The notes beneath the pieces were generated by a model. It had not been told where the DNA came from. It did no database searches and worked only from the letters and a program-made list of their open reading frames with translations. Below are positions 42,423 to 50,434 of a stretch of 64,000 nt of DNA, in pieces. The stretch covers positions 409,528-473,527 of the forward strand of contig NZ_JIAV01000015.1 in assembly GCF_000620645.1 (NCBI RefSeq), given 5' to 3'. Origin of the DNA: Nocardioides sp. URHA0032. Its GTDB lineage: Bacteria > Actinomycetota > Actinomycetes > Propionibacteriales > Nocardioidaceae. A program made the position numbers and the translations under genes. Every line of letters begins with the position of its first letter. Position 1 is the stretch's first letter.

Positions 42423-42528
42423 TGTGAGTGAGTGCTGTGATGGCAGCCCTCATCGGATGACCGTGCGCGGCTGGTTGGAGCGCGCCGTTCACGGCCGGTG
42501 GTGCAGAGCCCCGAGAGACCCGTGGGGA

Positions 42529-42548
42529 CCTGACGCCGCAGCGTCAGG
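42529..42548 (-). terminator. Stem-loop at the 3' end of the monooxygenase gene
   Basis: CCTGACGC (42529-42536), loop CGCA, GCGTCAGG (42541-42548): an 8-bp stem that includes the monooxygenase stop (42544-42546). No U-run follows. It may separate the monooxygenase from the importer operon 160 bp downstream. Confidence 0.4.
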
Positions 42549-44316
42549 ACGGTGAGATCCCGGCCTGGTCGGCGGTGATCTGTAGTGCCAGGTGCTTGGA
42601 GTAGATGCGGACCCAGGCGAGCGGGCCGCCCATGTACCAGAACCCGTCCTGGCCGGTGCGGCGGTAGAGGCCTCCGATCTCCCCGTCCGCCCCGACGCCC
42701 AGGACGAGCGGCAGCTTGTCGGCCACCTCACTGCCGAACAGCCGCCGCGCCGTCTCGCGCATGTTGGAGTAGCCGGTGGCCAGCACGACGAGGTCGGCGT
42801 CCAGCTCGCGACCGTCCGCAAGCCTGATCCCCGACTCGGTGAACTCCGCGAGGCCGGAGCCCTGGGCCAGCGCGATCCGGCCGGTGGCGATCAACCCGGA
42901 CGCGCCGACGTCGATGTAGTAGCCGCCGCCCTTGGCCAGGGCGAAACCCATCAGGCCGGTGCCGTCGGGGCCGTCGTTGAGCTTGAAGCCGACCGCCTCG
43001 AGCGAGGAGAGGAGCGCGGCGTCCTTCTCGGCGGTGTCCTTGACTCCCTGCTTGGCGGCTTCGAGCACGAGCGGCCAGGGAAAGGCGCTGGCCAGGAGGT
43101 CCGAGCACTCCGTCGGGGGGCCGGCCTCGGTGAAGTTGGCGCCGAAGATCGCCGGGATCCCGTGCACCTGACTGATGATGTGGGTCGAGGACCGCTGCAC
43201 CAGGGTGACGTCGGCGCCTGCCTCGTAGAGATCCTGCGCGATGTCGTGGCCGCTGTTGCACGCCCCGACCACGACGGCCTTCCTGCCCGACCAGTCACCG
43301 CCGGAACCGTGCCGGCTGGAGTGGTAGACGGTGCCCTCGAACCGGTCCCTCCCGGGGAAGTCGGGCACGTTGGGCTCGCCGGCTGCTCCGGTGGCGAGGA
43401 CGACGTCGCGCGTCGTGATCGTGCGTTCGCCCTGCGGCGTCTGCACCGTCAACGTCCACCGGCGCGAGGCCTCGTCGTACGCCGCAGCCGTCATGTCCGC
43501 CGAGCACCAGACGTTGAGCTCCATGGCCTGCGCGTAGAACTCGAACCAGTCGGCGATCTTGTCCTTCGCCGAGTAGATCGGCCACGACTGCGGGAACGGC
43601 AGGTAGGGCAGGTGGTCCGCCCACACCGGGTCGTGCAGCACGAGGGAGTGGTAGCGCTTGCGCCAGCCGTCGCCGATCCGGCCGCTCTTCTCGAGGACCA
43701 GCGCGTCCACGCCCATGAGGCGGAGGTTGGCCGCGAGTGCGAGACCGCCCTGACCGGCACCCAGGACGACCACCTCCGGATCCCGGTCACGGTACGCCGC
43801 GGATGCCTCTCGCTGGTCCTTCCAGTTGCGCTGGGTGGTGGCGCCGACCTCATGCCGGGGACCCGTCGGCCGGCGCGCGCCGAGCGCGCGCTCGTGCCCC
43901 TTCAGGTCCTCCATCCCGGTCATCACGGTCCAGGCCCTCCACACACCGTCGACCTGTCGGATGCGCGCGACACCGCGGCACCACGCCTGCGGCGTCTGGA
44001 AGGTGAAGAAGCCCTCGATCGTGCCGCCGCCGTCGTCCTCCGCGACGAACCGCGGACCGAAGTCGGTGACCACGGTGAGGTCGGTGACGCCGGCGCGCTT
44101 CAGGTGGTCGTCCAGCAGGCCCGAGATCCGCTCGGTGCCGTGGTAGGTCCCGAGGTCCCAGCTCAGCGCCAGCAGGTCGCGCCACCAGCAGTCGGCGTCG
44201 AGCAGGCCCAGCACTGCGGCCCCGTCCCCGTCCTGCATCGCCTTCCCGAACGCGTCCGACCAGCTCCGGAACGCGGCCGCCACCTGACCCGGCGACGACT
44301 CCACTCCAACCGTCAC
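42544..44316 (-). CDS. NTF2-like domain fused to an FAD monooxygenase (FMO/BVMO-like)
   Basis: 590 residues. Residues 1-135 form a SnoaL/NTF2-like domain (VAAAFRSWSDAFGKAMQDGDGAAVLGLL, split; W-R-D-L-L). Residues 183-590 are a two-dinucleotide monooxygenase: FAD motif VVVLGAGQGG (GAGQGG 186-191), fingerprint FPGRDRFEGTVYHSSRHG, NADPH motif VVVGACNSGHDI and late LVVLATGYSN. It probably oxygenates a ketone or hydrophobic ring substrate; whether as a Baeyer-Villiger enzyme is not certain, since the strict F-x-G-x3-H-x3-W ends in H-S-S-R. GTG 44316 with AGAGGG upstream. A perfect 18-bp palindrome lies 51 bp upstream. Confidence 0.85.
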   Translation of the reverse strand: MTVGVESSPGQVAAAFRSWSDAFGKAMQDGDGAAVLGLLDADCWWRDLLALSWDLGTYHGTERISGLLDDHLKRAGVTDLTVVTDFGPRFVAEDDGGGTIEGFFTFQTPQAWCRGVARIRQVDGVWRAWTVMTGMEDLKGHERALGARRPTGPRHEVGATTQRNWKDQREASAAYRDRDPEVVVLGAGQGGLALAANLRLMGVDALVLEKSGRIGDGWRKRYHSLVLHDPVWADHLPYLPFPQSWPIYSAKDKIADWFEFYAQAMELNVWCSADMTAAAYDEASRRWTLTVQTPQGERTITTRDVVLATGAAGEPNVPDFPGRDRFEGTVYHSSRHGSGGDWSGRKAVVVGACNSGHDIAQDLYEAGADVTLVQRSSTHIISQVHGIPAIFGANFTEAGPPTECSDLLASAFPWPLVLEAAKQGVKDTAEKDAALLSSLEAVGFKLNDGPDGTGLMGFALAKGGGYYIDVGASGLIATGRIALAQGSGLAEFTESGIRLADGRELDADLVVLATGYSNMRETARRLFGSEVADKLPLVLGVGADGEIGGLYRRTGQDGFWYMGGPLAWVRIYSKHLALQITADQAGISPS

Positions 44317-44366
44317 GGCAACCCTCTCTGGCTCCACGGCGGTTGAACACTGCGGCTGATCAACCG

Positions 44367-44384
44367 ACCGAGCGATCGCTCGGT
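44367..44384. promoter_or_regulatory. Perfect 18-bp palindrome, TetR-type operator
   Basis: ACCGAGCGA and TCGCTCGGT meet without spacer to give an exact 18-bp dyad, of the form A-C-C-G-A...T-C-G-G-T common to actinobacterial TetR operators. It lies 51 bp upstream of the monooxygenase start. The only TetR domain in the window is the ligase fusion at 36492, the natural candidate to bind here (inference). Confidence 0.6.
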
Positions 44385-44494
44385 TGCGAGAGTGTTGCAC
44401 ACGTCACAACGCCTGGGAAGTCCTCTCCAGAGGGAACTTCGGCCCGCTCCCCCGGCGGATCTGCCCCGCGGGGAGCGCACCGCTCGACCAAAAC

Positions 44495-44508
44495 TGAAAC
44501 AGGTTCTA
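44495..44508. promoter_or_regulatory. KstR-like operator before the SDR-sulfotransferase operon
   Basis: TGAAACAGGTTCTA matches TnnAACnnGTTnnA at all fixed positions and sits 10 bp before the GTG start at 44519. Both this site and the one at 33587 follow AAAACTG, so the two promoters share an extended sequence (AAAACTG, G or A, AAC, two bases, GTTCTA). Confidence 0.7.
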
Positions 44509-44518
44509 CTCTGGGCGC

Positions 44519-45361
44519 GTGACCACAGAGCTTGGATACGCCGACTCCCACGACACCTCGATCGAGGAGCGGTACGCCGCCGTACCGCTGCTGAGCGGAA
44601 AGGTCCTGGTCGTCTCCGGCATCGGCCCGGGCCTGGGCCGCTCGCTGGCCGAGGAGGCCGCGAGGATGGGCGCGGACCTGGTCATCGCCAGCCGCACCGA
44701 GTCCCGGCTCCTCGAGCTGCAGGCGGAGCTCGAGGGCCACGGCGGCAAGGTGGTCAGCGTGGTCGCCGACGTGACGGACGAGGACTCGCGGGTCAACCTG
44801 CGGGACCGGACCCTGGAGGCGTTCGGCCGCGTCGACTGTGTCATCAACAACGCCTTCACGATCCCGCCGATGGACCCGATCACCCAGATCGAGCCCCGCA
44901 AGCTCGCGAAGGTCAACGAGACCAACGTGTTCGCGCCGTTGCGTCTCTCGGCGCTGTTCGCCGACGCGCTCGCGGAGAGCAAGGGCTCGATCATCATGCT
45001 CAACTCCTGCGTGGTGTTCTCCTCGCAGCCCGAGTACGCCGGCTACAAGCTGTCCAAGGGCACCCTCGAGCACCTCGCCTCCTCGCTGGCCACCGAGCTC
45101 GGACCGCGCGGGATCCGCGTGAACAGCGTCGCGCCGTCGTACATCTACGAGGACGTCAACCGCGGCTACTTCGACTTCCTGGCGGCCGTCGAGGAGAAGA
45201 CCCATGAGCAGGTGTACGCCGAGAAGGCGGCGCCGACCGACCTGAAGCGACTGGCCTCCCCGCAGGAGGTCGCCCGGGCCGCGCTGTTCCTCGCCTCCGA
45301 CCTCGCATCGGCCGTCACCGGCCAGATGCTGACGGTCGACTGCGGCGAGTTCCACGACTGA
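44519..45361 (+). CDS. SDR family oxidoreductase
   Basis: 280 residues. Rossmann motif VSGIGPGLGRSLAEEAARMGADLVIASRT, VINNAFTIPP (altered N-N-A-G), catalytic Ser in IIMLNSCVVFSS and Y-x-x-x-K in YKLSKGTLEHL. RGIRVNSVAPSYIYEDV and the C-terminal VTGQMLTVDCGEFHD are standard. Likely an NAD(P)-dependent alcohol/ketone dehydrogenase on a hydrophobic substrate. GTG 44519 lies right after the KstR-like site; the sulfotransferase starts 1 bp after its stop. Confidence 0.9.
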   Translation: MTTELGYADSHDTSIEERYAAVPLLSGKVLVVSGIGPGLGRSLAEEAARMGADLVIASRTESRLLELQAELEGHGGKVVSVVADVTDEDSRVNLRDRTLEAFGRVDCVINNAFTIPPMDPITQIEPRKLAKVNETNVFAPLRLSALFADALAESKGSIIMLNSCVVFSSQPEYAGYKLSKGTLEHLASSLATELGPRGIRVNSVAPSYIYEDVNRGYFDFLAAVEEKTHEQVYAEKAAPTDLKRLASPQEVARAALFLASDLASAVTGQMLTVDCGEFHD

Positions 45362-45362
45362 C

Positions 45363-46520
45363 ATGTCCGACAACGTCATGACCCGGGAGCGCCCGGACGT
45401 CGGCAGCTACGAGGACATCGTGGCCGCCGCCGTCCGGACCACGGGCATGAGCGACTTCGGCGACGGTGCCCACGAGGAGGGCCTGCGGGTCCTCACCGAG
45501 GACCTGTCGTCGGCGGAGGCCGGGCTGACCCCGCGGGGCAACTACTTCCAGCGCTCCGAGGTCAAGAGCGCGCTGGTCGGCGTGCTGCTGACCCAGGCGC
45601 AGTTCGCCGCCCATCCCGAGCACCGCGACGTGCCGATCGAGCGGCCCGTCTTCGTGATGGGCCTGCCGCGGACGGGGACGACGGCGCTGCACCGGCTGCT
45701 GCACGCGGACCCGATGGCGCAGGGCCTGGAGATGTGGCTGACGCAGTACCCGCAGCCGCGACCGCCGCGCGAGACCTGGGAGTCCGACCCGATCTTCGGC
45801 GCCATGCAGCAGGCGTTCTCGGCGCACCACGTCGAGTCGCCTGAGTTCATGGGGATCCACTACATGGACGCGACCACCGTCGAGGAGTGCTGGCGGCTGC
45901 TGCGGCAGACCGGCAAGTCGAACTCCTACGAGTCGCTCGCCAACGTCCCGCGCTACACCGCATGGCTGCGGGCGCAGGACTGGACCGACGCGTACGCCCG
46001 GCACAAGGAGAACCTCCAGCTCGTCGGGCTCAACGACCCCGAGAAGCGCTGGGTGCTCAAGAACCCCTCGCACATGACGGCGCTCGACGCGCTGATGACG
46101 GTCTATCCCGACGCGCTGATCGTCTACACGCACCGCGACCCGGTCGTCTGCATCGCGTCGTCGTGCTCGCTCTCGGCAGAGACGACCGACGGGCACTCGA
46201 CGACGTACGTCGGGCGCACGATCGGCGAGACCCAGCTGGACCTGTGGTCGCGGGCCTACCACGCGTTCCACGACGCGCGGCCGCGCTACGACGCCGACCA
46301 GTTCGTCGACGTCGCGTTCTCGGACCTGCGCTCCGACCCGCTCGGCGTCGCGCGCGGGGTGTACGAGACGTTCGGCCTGGACTGGACCCCCGAGGTCGAG
46401 GCCGCGATCACCGAGCTGGACGCGGAGTCGAGGTCCGGGAAGGCCGCGCCCTCGCACTCGTACACGCTCGACGACTACGGCCTGACCGAGGCCCAGGTCC
46501 GTGCCGCCTTCGACCGATAG
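45363..46520 (+). CDS. Sulfotransferase family protein (Stf3-like)
   Basis: 385 residues. The PAPS 5'-phosphosulfate loop VFVMGLPRTGTTALHRLLHADP is intact near residue 98, and the 3'-phosphate segment IVYTHRDPVVCIASSCSL near residue 255. The long form with VLKNPSHMTALDALMTVYPDALIVYTHRDP (discontinuous in citation) is the Sulfotransfer_3 type seen in mycobacterial lipid metabolism. It is the second gene of the KstR-like operon. Sulfation of a hydroxylated lipid is inferred from context. Confidence 0.88.
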   Translation: MSDNVMTRERPDVGSYEDIVAAAVRTTGMSDFGDGAHEEGLRVLTEDLSSAEAGLTPRGNYFQRSEVKSALVGVLLTQAQFAAHPEHRDVPIERPVFVMGLPRTGTTALHRLLHADPMAQGLEMWLTQYPQPRPPRETWESDPIFGAMQQAFSAHHVESPEFMGIHYMDATTVEECWRLLRQTGKSNSYESLANVPRYTAWLRAQDWTDAYARHKENLQLVGLNDPEKRWVLKNPSHMTALDALMTVYPDALIVYTHRDPVVCIASSCSLSAETTDGHSTTYVGRTIGETQLDLWSRAYHAFHDARPRYDADQFVDVAFSDLRSDPLGVARGVYETFGLDWTPEVEAAITELDAESRSGKAAPSHSYTLDDYGLTEAQVRAAFDR

Positions 46521-46527
46521 GACACTG

Positions 46528-47597
46528 ATGAAGAAGCGCGTGGTCGTCTGGGGAACCGGCGTCGTCGGCTCGATGGTGATCGCCGAGATCCTCGACACCC
46601 GGCGTTCGAGCTGGTCGGGGTCGGCGTCACCCGCTCCGAGCGCGCGGGGCAGGACGTCGGGACCCTGATCGGCGTACCTCCCACCGGCATCGTGACGACG
46701 ACGTCGGTCGACGAGCTCATCGCCCTGGAGCCGGACGCGCTGGCGCACTACGGCCCGACGGCGCAGTACGCCGACGAGAACATCCGCGTGATCTCGGCGT
46801 TCCTGCGCGCCGGCATCGACGTCTGCTCGACCGCGATGACGCCGTGGGTGTGGCCGGACCTGAAGCAGGTCCCGGGCGACTGGCGCGACCCGATCACGGC
46901 CGCCTGCGAGGAGGGCGGAGCCAGCTGCTTCACGACCGGCATCGACCCGGGCTTCGCGAACGACCTCTTCCCGCTGACACTGATGGGGCTGTGCGGCCGG
47001 GTCGACTCGGTGCGCGCGTCGGAGCTGCTCGACTACACCGACTACGAGGGCGACTACGAGGACGAGATGGGCATCGGCCGGCCGCCGGGGTTCGCGCCCC
47101 TGCTGGAGATCCCCGAGCTGCTGATCATGGCGTGGGGCGCGACGGTGCCGATGATCGCGCACGCCGCCGGCATCGCGCTCGACGACATCACCACGACCTG
47201 GGAGAAGTGGGTGACGCCCACCGACCGCAAGACCGCCAAGGGCGTGATCGAGGCCGGGAACGTCGCCGCCATCCGCTTCACGATCAACGGCGTGTACGCC
47301 GGGCGTGAGGTGATCACCCTCGAGCACGTCAACCGGATCGGGCTGGACGCCGCCCCCGACTGGCCCGCCGGCTCGGCGGACGACGTGTACCGCGTCGACA
47401 TCGCCGGCTCACCCTCGATCAGCCAGGAGACGGCGTTCCGCTTCACCGACGGCTCGGGCCGAGCGCCGGCCGTGGCCGGGTGCCTCGCGACCGGCCTGCG
47501 CGCGCTGAACGCGGTGCCGTACGTGAACGACCTGCCCGCCGGCTGGGTCACCGCCCTCGACCTGCCGCTGGTCCCGGGCGTCGGCACGATCAGGTAG
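46528..47597 (+). pseudogene. DapB-like NAD(P)-binding reductase, frameshifted
   Basis: ATG 46528 encodes KKRVVVWGTGVVGSMVIAEILD, a Rossmann start, and then hits a stop after about 48 codons. From 46605 the other frame continues the same protein (FELVGVGVTRSERAGQDVG, TTSVDELIALEPDALAHYG, then on to VPGVGTIR at 47597). The break is at 46594-46600: GACACCC is read where GACCACCC (Asp-His-Pro) is expected, so one base is missing. The product would be a ~356-residue dihydrodipicolinate-reductase-like protein of the type found in steroid clusters. It could be real decay or a sequencing error. Confidence 0.85.
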
Positions 47598-48063
47598 CCA
47601 GCCACTCCCGGACGCGGTCGAACGTCTGCGGTCCGGCGTCCTGGAGCACGCCCGCGGCCAGGTCGGCGATCGTGACGGCGCGCAGCGACTCGCGCCACGC
47701 CTGCTCTGCCAGCTGCATGACGCGGTTGACGCCGCACGGGCGCTGGCAGACCTGGGGGCTGGCCGGGAGCGGCCCGTTCTGCCGGATCTCGGTGCAGCGG
47801 AACGCGGGCTCGCGGCCCTCGATCGCCTGGACGACGTCCAGCACGGTGATCTCGTCACCGGGCCGGGTCAGCAGGTAGCCGCCGACCCGTCCTTCCGTCG
47901 AGGTGACCAGGCCGGCGCGCGACAGCTGCTGGAGGTGCTTGGCGAGGTAGGTCCGCGAGATGCCGTGGAACTCCGCGAGCCGCTGGGTCGGCACCGGTCC
48001 CTCGGCCTGGCTGAGCACGACGCAGCAGTGCACGGCCCACTCGACACCGCCGGACAGCTTCAT
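47590..48063 (-). CDS. rsrR: Rrf2-family [2Fe-2S] redox regulator, RsrR-like
   Basis: 157 residues. Winged helix: MKLSGGVEWAVHCCVVL, recognition helix ISRTYLAKHLQQLSRAGLV, wing STEGRVGGYLL. The four ligands known for Streptomyces RsrR are all at the same positions: Glu8, His33, Cys90 and Cys110; a further Cys106 is present. ATG 48063 (MKLSGG) is chosen because it sets this numbering. It faces an NmrA-like gene across two 11-3-11 inverted repeats, the arrangement described for RsrR. Confidence 0.85.
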   Translation of the reverse strand: MKLSGGVEWAVHCCVVLSQAEGPVPTQRLAEFHGISRTYLAKHLQQLSRAGLVTSTEGRVGGYLLTRPGDEITVLDVVQAIEGREPAFRCTEIRQNGPLPASPQVCQRPCGVNRVMQLAEQAWRESLRAVTIADLAAGVLQDAGPQTFDRVREWLAT

Positions 48064-48082
48064 GCCGGCCATCCTACGCGAA

Positions 48083-48107
48083 TTCGTGGATGACAAGTAT
48101 CCGCGTT
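48083..48107. promoter_or_regulatory. RsrR-type operator 1 (11-3-11 inverted repeat)
   Basis: Arms TTCGTGGATGA (48083-48093) and GTATCCGCGTT (48097-48107) around CAA. The 11-3-11 layout and the GGAT..ATCC core match the reported RsrR site. It lies 20 bp upstream of the regulator start. Confidence 0.7.
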
Positions 48108-48116
48108 AGTGATCTA

Positions 48117-48141
48117 ATCGTGGATAGAAGGTATCCGAGTT
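48117..48141. promoter_or_regulatory. RsrR-type operator 2 (11-3-11 inverted repeat)
   Basis: Arms ATCGTGGATAG (48117-48127) and GTATCCGAGTT (48131-48141) around AAG. It repeats operator 1 at a 34-bp offset, about three helical turns, and lies just upstream of the NmrA-like gene's ribosome binding site (AGAGGAG, 48149-48155). Confidence 0.72.
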
Positions 48142-48161
48142 AGAGAACAGAGGAGCAGACC

Positions 48162-48884
48162 ATGAAGATCGCCATTGCCGGCGCCACGGGCCGGATCGGC
48201 GCCCAGCTCGCCGCCCTTGCCCGCTCGCAGGGCCACGACGTCGTCGAGATCGCCCGCGAGACCGGCTTCGACCTGCTGGCCCCGGTCGGCCTCGAGGACG
48301 CGCTGGCCGGCGCCGACGTCGTCGTCGACGTGACCGCCGCCCCGCTCGAGGTGGCCGGCGACTTCTTCCCCGCCGTCGCCCGCAACCTGGGCGGCGCTGC
48401 CGCCGCGGCCGGCGTGCCGCGCACCGTCGTGCTCTCCATCGTGGGCGTGGACAGGAGCCCCGACTACGACTACTACGTCGCCAAGCTCGAGCAGGAGGAG
48501 GCGTACCGGGCGACCGCGCCGGGCGTGGTCGTGCTGCGGGCGACGCAGTTCCACGACTTCGCCGGCCAGATGCTGGAGTGGAACACCCAGGACGGCGTCG
48601 CGCACATCATCGACGTGCCGACCCAGCCGGTCGACACCCGGGAGATCGTGAAGCTGCTGCTGGAGGTCGCCACCGGCGAGGTCGAGGGCGACGTCGACCT
48701 CGCCGGCCCGGAGCAGGAGAACCTCGTCGAGCAGGTACGCCGCCTCGTCGAGCGCGCCCGCTCCGACGTCAAGGTCGAGGCCGTCGACGGCCCGCCGAGC
48801 ATGATGGGTGGCTCGATGCTGCCCGGTCCGGACGCGCTGCTGCGCGGCCCGAGCTGGGCCGAGTGGCTCGAGCAGGAGGGGTAG
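48162..48884 (+). CDS. NmrA-like NAD(P)-binding protein
   Basis: 240 residues. Dinucleotide motif KIAIAGATGRIGAQLAALARSQGHDV, then FDLLAPVGLEDALAGADVVVDVT, atypical short-chain fold with YDYYVAKLEQEEAYRA where the YxxxK lies. The C-terminal half is the NmrA/HSCARG-like lobe. These proteins are redox sensors or quinone/azo reductases. It is the likely main target of the divergent RsrR-like regulator, as in Streptomyces venezuelae. ATG 48162 with a good AGAGGAG. Confidence 0.85.
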   Translation: MKIAIAGATGRIGAQLAALARSQGHDVVEIARETGFDLLAPVGLEDALAGADVVVDVTAAPLEVAGDFFPAVARNLGGAAAAAGVPRTVVLSIVGVDRSPDYDYYVAKLEQEEAYRATAPGVVVLRATQFHDFAGQMLEWNTQDGVAHIIDVPTQPVDTREIVKLLLEVATGEVEGDVDLAGPEQENLVEQVRRLVERARSDVKVEAVDGPPSMMGGSMLPGPDALLRGPSWAEWLEQEG

Positions 48885-48958
48885 GGGGAGAGCGGCGGCG
48901 TGGACCACCATCCGGTCCTGGCGCGTTTCGCCCCCGCCGGGCCGGGTTACGGTGGTCC

Positions 48959-50434
48959 GTGCCCTCGATCCGCCCGCTGGTGCTGCTCGCCGTGCTGTTC
49001 GGGCTGTCCGGGGTGTTCGCAGTCACGGCACCGGCGTACGCCGACGACGATCCCCGCGTCGTGCGCGTCGGCACCGAGGGCGTGTACCCGCCGTTCTCCT
49101 ACCGCGACCCGGACACGAACCAGCTGACCGGCTTCGACATCGAGGTGATGAAGGCGGTCGGCGAGGAGGCCGGCTGGGACCTCCGGTTCGTGGAGGCGCC
49201 GTTCGACTCGCTGTTCCCCGCGCTCGACTCCAACCGGATCGACGTCATCGCGAACCAGGTCACGATCACCGGCGAGCGCAAGGCGCGGTACCTGTTCAGC
49301 ACGCCGTACACGTACTCGCACGGCGTGATCGTCACCGCGAAGGACAACGACGACATCACCTCGCTCGCCGACCTGAAGGGGAAGACGACCGCGCAGACGG
49401 CGAGCAGCAACTGGGCGCAGGTCGCGAAGGACGCCGGCGCGAAGGTGCAGTACGTCCAGGACTTCGGCCCCGGGGTGCAGCTCGTGGAGCAGGGCCGGGT
49501 CGACGCGATCGTCAACGACAACATCGCGGTGCTCGACTACCTCGCGACGTCAGGCAACGACAAGGTCAAGATCGCGGGGGACGCGGGCCACGACGTGCTG
49601 GAGCAGGCGCTGGCCTTCCGGAAGAGCGACCCGCAGCTGCAGCAGGAGGCGGACGACGCGATCGCCGCGCTCACGAAGGACGGCACGCTCGCGAAGATCT
49701 CCGAGAAGTACTTCGGCGCCGACGTGACGGTGCAGGGTGGGTCGAAGGACGTCGACGTCAAGGCCTCCGACTCGCGCACGAGGTGGCAGGTCGTCAAGGA
49801 CACGGCGTGGCCGATGTTCGTGGGGCTGGTGAAGGGCAACATCCCGCTCACGATCTTCAGCTTCCTCATCGGCATGGTGCTCGCCGTCGCGGCGGCGCTC
49901 GCGCGGCTGTCGTCGCTCCGCGTGCTCGACTGGATCGCCCGCGCGTACATCTCGGTCATCCGCGGCACCCCCCTCCTGGTGCAGCTGTTCATCGTGTTCT
50001 TCGGCCTGCCGGCGATCGGCCTCGACTTCGACCCGTACCCGGCCGCGATCGTCGCGCTCAGCCTCAACGTGGGCGGGTACGCCGCGGAGGTCGTGCGCGG
50101 CTCGATCCTGTCCGTGCCGAGCGGGCAGTACGAGGCAGCGACCGTGATCGGCATGGACTACTGGCAGTCGATGCGGCGGATCATTCTGCCGCAGGCTGCG
50201 CGGATCGCCGTACCGCCGCTGGGCAACACGCTGCTGTCCCTCATCAAGGACTCAGCCCTCGCCTCGCTGGTGCTGGTGCCCGAGCTGTTCCGGGAGGCGC
50301 AGGTGACGGCCGCGGCGACCACGGAGTACCTGCCGCTCTACACGATGGCGGCGCTCTACTTCTGGGTCGTGTGCTACCTCGTCAGCCTGGCGCAGGGTCC
50401 GCTCGAACGACGACTGAGCAGGTACGCCACATGA
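48959..50434 (+). CDS. Amino-acid ABC transporter: binding protein fused to permease
   Basis: 491 residues. Signal peptide to about residue 25 (LVLLAVLFGLSGVFAVTAPAYA), an SBP_bac_3 domain (about 30-260: GTEGVYPPFSYRDPDTNQLTGFDIEV, then RVDAIVNDNIAVLDYL), then a HisM/GlnP-type permease (about 285-490) with the EAA loop GQYEAATVIGMDYWQSMRRIILPQA. The fusion ties the binding protein to the membrane. GTG 48959. The ATPase gene overlaps its stop (ATGA). Polar amino acid uptake is likely; the exact ligand is unknown. Confidence 0.92.
   Translation: MPSIRPLVLLAVLFGLSGVFAVTAPAYADDDPRVVRVGTEGVYPPFSYRDPDTNQLTGFDIEVMKAVGEEAGWDLRFVEAPFDSLFPALDSNRIDVIANQVTITGERKARYLFSTPYTYSHGVIVTAKDNDDITSLADLKGKTTAQTASSNWAQVAKDAGAKVQYVQDFGPGVQLVEQGRVDAIVNDNIAVLDYLATSGNDKVKIAGDAGHDVLEQALAFRKSDPQLQQEADDAIAALTKDGTLAKISEKYFGADVTVQGGSKDVDVKASDSRTRWQVVKDTAWPMFVGLVKGNIPLTIFSFLIGMVLAVAAALARLSSLRVLDWIARAYISVIRGTPLLVQLFIVFFGLPAIGLDFDPYPAAIVALSLNVGGYAAEVVRGSILSVPSGQYEAATVIGMDYWQSMRRIILPQAARIAVPPLGNTLLSLIKDSALASLVLVPELFREAQVTAAATTEYLPLYTMAALYFWVVCYLVSLAQGPLERRLSRYAT

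Noticed and set aside
46692..47597. Separate gene starting at GTG 46692
   Set aside because: Homology continues upstream to 46605 in this frame and to 46528 in another, so it is the tail of a frameshifted gene.
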